Shown here piece by piece: positions 62,176 through 64,000 of a DNA stretch of 64,000 nt. The stretch is from the NCBI RefSeq assembly GCF_009695585.1, contig NZ_VUNR01000004.1, positions 62,001 to 126,000 on the forward strand. The letters are read 5' to 3'. The notes beneath the pieces are model-generated. The model saw only the letters and a program-made list of their open reading frames with translations. It searched no databases and was not told the origin of the DNA. Position numbers and translations under genes: made by a program. Source of the DNA: Anaerovibrio slackiae (GTDB lineage: Bacteria > Bacillota > Negativicutes > Selenomonadales > Selenomonadaceae). The first letter of the stretch is position 1. Every line of letters starts with the position of its first letter.

Positions 62176-63683
62176 TAGTTGTCACCTCCGGCAATAGCCT
62201 GCATAACACCGTCTGAGCTTACCTGCTCCCCCGTCAGCTCCGCCACCTTCTTGCGATCCCTCATAACAATCAGCTTGGAGCAGGTACGCACCATCTCGTC
62301 CATTTCGCTGGAAATAAATGCCACGGACATGCCCTCCGTCTTTGCCAGCTCCACCGCCATCTTCTGGATTTCCGTCTTGGTGCCCACATCTATGCCGCGA
62401 GTAGGCTCGTCCAGAATGAGGAACTGTGGATGGGTGGCAAGCCAGCGGGCGATAATTACCTTTTGCTGGTTGCCGCCGGAAAGATTCTTGATTAGCTGGT
62501 CACGGTCAGACACCTTGATGCGCAGCTTTTCAATAAACTGGTCCGCCAGCTTCACCTGCTCGCTGTAAGGAATATGAGTAAACATGCCGTCCATGGCCTG
62601 CAATGCCAGGATGATGTTCTCCCGTACCGTCAAATCACCTATGATACCTGCCAGCTTTCTATCCTCCGGGCAGAAGGCAATACCATCCTTCATGGCAGCC
62701 ATAGGATTTGCCAGCTTTTCAGCCTTGCCGTTTATTTTCAGCTGGCCGCCTGTTACATCCTTCAAGCCAAAGAGCATTTCCGCTGTCTCCGTGCGTCCGG
62801 AGCCAAGGAGACCGGCAAAGCCGATAACCTCGCCCTTGTGGATTTGCAGTGAAACATCCTTTATCTGCCCGATGCTGGCAGCGTGGTCAGTCTCAATAAA
62901 CACTTCCTCTGACGGAACACTCTTTTCCGCCATCTTGTCCATATCCTTAACGTCATTCAGGTCCTTGCCGACCATCCTGGCGATGAGTTCAAGCCTTGGC
63001 AGCTTTGCCAGCTCATAGGAGCCTACCAGCTCGCCATTGCGCAAAATGGTGATATGGTCGCAAAGCTCATAAATCTGCTCTAAGAAATGAGAAATAAAGA
63101 TAATGCCCATGCCCTGCTTCTGGAGCTGCCGTACAATCTTAAACAATCTGGCTGTTTCGCCTTCATTCAGGGATGAGGTCGGCTCATCCAGAATGAGGAT
63201 TTTAGCATCTACATCCACAGCTCTGGCGATAGCCACCATCTGCTGGATTGCTACCGGGTAATTATCCAATGTCTTGTTTACATCGATATCCACATCAAGC
63301 TTCTGCAAAAGCTCGACAGACCTTCTGTTGACTTCCTTCCAGTCAATGAAGCCAAACCTGCGCGGCTCCCTGCCAATAAAAATGTTCTCTGCCACAGTCA
63401 GGTTAGGACAGAGATTGACCTCCTGATATACGGTGGAAATGCCCTCCTCCTGCGCCTCCTTCGGCGTCTTCGGGGAAATTTCCCTGCCGTTCAGGTGGAT
63501 TGTGCCCCCGTCCTTAGGATATACACCTGTCAGCACCTTGACCAAGGTTGATTTGCCTGCACCATTTTCTCCCATCAGTGAATGAATTTCACCTGCATGG
63601 AGGGTAAAATCAACATTTGACAAGGCCCTGACACCTGGAAATACTTTGTCAATATTCCGCATTTCCAACAATGCTGCTGCCAT
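62175..63683 (-). CDS. Sugar ABC transporter double ATP-binding protein (YtfR-like)
   Basis: 502 residues from ATG 63683 (GGGGGAGGA upstream); a longer frame start 105 bp upstream is inside the terminator region and is rejected. Two ATPase domains: Walker A GENGAGKSTLVKVLTGVY with GTVYQEVN-like STVYQEVNLCPNLTVAENIFIGREP; the second has the degenerate GLLGSGRTETAEMLFG loop typical of MglA/RbsA/YtfR proteins, and LSGGNQQKVIIARWL with ILDEPTRGIDVG. The FIGREP and CPEDRK blocks point to YtfR specifically. Powers the two permeases downstream. Confidence 0.94.
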   Translation of the reverse strand: MAAALLEMRNIDKVFPGVRALSNVDFTLHAGEIHSLMGENGAGKSTLVKVLTGVYPKDGGTIHLNGREISPKTPKEAQEEGISTVYQEVNLCPNLTVAENIFIGREPRRFGFIDWKEVNRRSVELLQKLDVDIDVNKTLDNYPVAIQQMVAIARAVDVDAKILILDEPTSSLNEGETARLFKIVRQLQKQGMGIIFISHFLEQIYELCDHITILRNGELVGSYELAKLPRLELIARMVGKDLNDVKDMDKMAEKSVPSEEVFIETDHAASIGQIKDVSLQIHKGEVIGFAGLLGSGRTETAEMLFGLKDVTGGQLKINGKAEKLANPMAAMKDGIAFCPEDRKLAGIIGDLTVRENIILALQAMDGMFTHIPYSEQVKLADQFIEKLRIKVSDRDQLIKNLSGGNQQKVIIARWLATHPQFLILDEPTRGIDVGTKTEIQKMAVELAKTEGMSVAFISSEMDEMVRTCSKLIVMRDRKKVAELTGEQVSSDGVMQAIAGGDN

Positions 63684-63724
63684 AAAAATCCTCCCCCTTA
63701 CAAAAACATGCCTATTCCCGGGTA

Positions 63725-63762
63725 TAAAAAACCACGCCCAGACCCTGAGAGCCGGGGCGCGG
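63725..63762 (-). terminator. Terminator-like hairpin after the sugar-binding-protein gene
   Basis: CCACGCCC (63732-63739) pairs with GGGCGCGG (63755-63762, one G-U) and T6 follows on the minus strand. It stands between binding-protein and ATPase genes as in the amino-acid importers. Confidence 0.65.
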
Positions 63763-63818
63763 CCCATTCCTGCCCTTTCAGCTTGCACTGAAAGCTATTT
63801 TATGCAGTTTATACAGTA

Positions 63819-64000
63819 TCAGTATTTGCGGGATGGCAGAGTAGCCTCAGCAACCTCAGCTGGGAAAACGCCTTCCTCTACATATACAATCTTGTCAACC
63901 TTCTCGCCAGCAAGAACCTTCTTGGCAGTCTCCATCAGAAGCTCACCCTGCAAAGGATTGCACTCAACGGTGCAGTTGGTCTTGCCCTCAATCATAGCCT
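63819..64000 (-). CDS. Sugar ABC transporter substrate-binding protein, C-terminal part (YtfQ-like)
   Basis: Only the last ~60 residues are in the window: MIEGKTNCTVECNPLQGELL, METAKKVLAGEKVDKIVY and a C-terminus GVFPAEVAEATLPSRKY. This C-terminal pattern is that of YtfQ-like periplasmic pentose/galactofuranose-binding proteins. The gene begins beyond the right edge and would be the first gene of the operon (binding protein, ATPase, two permeases, araD, araB, araA). Ligand probably L-arabinose, perhaps in furanose form, from context. Confidence 0.8.
   Translation of the reverse strand, partial: AMIEGKTNCTVECNPLQGELLMETAKKVLAGEKVDKIVYVEEGVFPAEVAEATLPSRKY

Overview
The window looks like a chromosomal segment from a diderm Firmicute of the Negativicutes, most likely a Selenomonas/Mitsuokella-type member of the Selenomonadales. 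The main evidence is three OmpM/Mep45-type porins that combine an N-terminal SLH domain with an outer-membrane beta-barrel, alongside Firmicutes-style housekeeping genes (long-form hpf, DUF951, SEC-C SecA, SEC-C methionine aminopeptidase). Genus assignment is inference; no rRNA is present. Most genes lie on the minus strand.

Layout. 1-4.8 kb: DUF2993 protein (partial), prfB, secA, divergent hpf. 4.86-7.2 kb: polar amino-acid ABC importer. 7.3-12.7 kb: zinc-ribbon protein, YjfB motility protein and a surface/flagellar glycosylation group (OGT/SPINDLY-type transferase, methyltransferase-like/glycosyltransferase fusion, O-antigen-ligase-like protein). 12.7-19 kb: Na+/alanine symporter, secreted protein, DUF951, omega-amidase-like hydrolase, ychF, galE-galU. 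19.1-25.9 kb: a lone tyrosine recombinase, three OmpM porins and, between them, two unannotated Fst/par-like type I toxin-antitoxin loci; porins 2 and 3 form a 1.4-kb inverted repeat. A tRNA-Arg(ACG) follows. 25.9-39.4 kb: yqeB, TatD-linked radical SAM, pyridoxamine kinase, SEDS protein, trmB, an unusual GAFTGA-less enhancer-binding-type regulator, transketolase, ridA, aroH, UbiB-like kinase, map. 39.5-41.8 kb: polysaccharide deacetylase, and a DUF134-NifX fusion. 41.9-48.1 kb: a complete signalling module (HD-GYP response regulator, periplasmic binding protein fused to a 5'-nucleotidase-C-like domain, hybrid kinase, Hpt). 48.7-53.7 kb: SEC-C protein, AMIN-amidase, second polar amino-acid importer. 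53.7-54.9 kb: repeat-rich intergenic region. 54.9-64 kb: LacI-type regulator and an L-arabinose operon (YtfQRT/YjfF-like importer then araD-araB-araA).

Most novel material. (1) A dispersed, roughly 394-bp element with short terminal inverted repeats and a long internal hairpin occurs three times (48307-48699; 53759-54296 inverted and longer; 54443-54836). The copies differ in sequence, but both arms of their stems change together, which suggests a structured RNA or palindromic mobile element; I cannot assign it to a named family. (2) The two type I toxin-antitoxin loci share promoters, toxin core and terminator, but each antitoxin's pairing region matches its own toxin's start region. (3) The inverted porin duplication beside a lone recombinase could support inversion or gene conversion.

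Regulation visible in the sequence: all three ABC import operons (two amino-acid, one arabinose) put the binding-protein gene first and follow it with a terminator-like hairpin before the membrane and ATPase genes, which would make binding protein the most abundant product.
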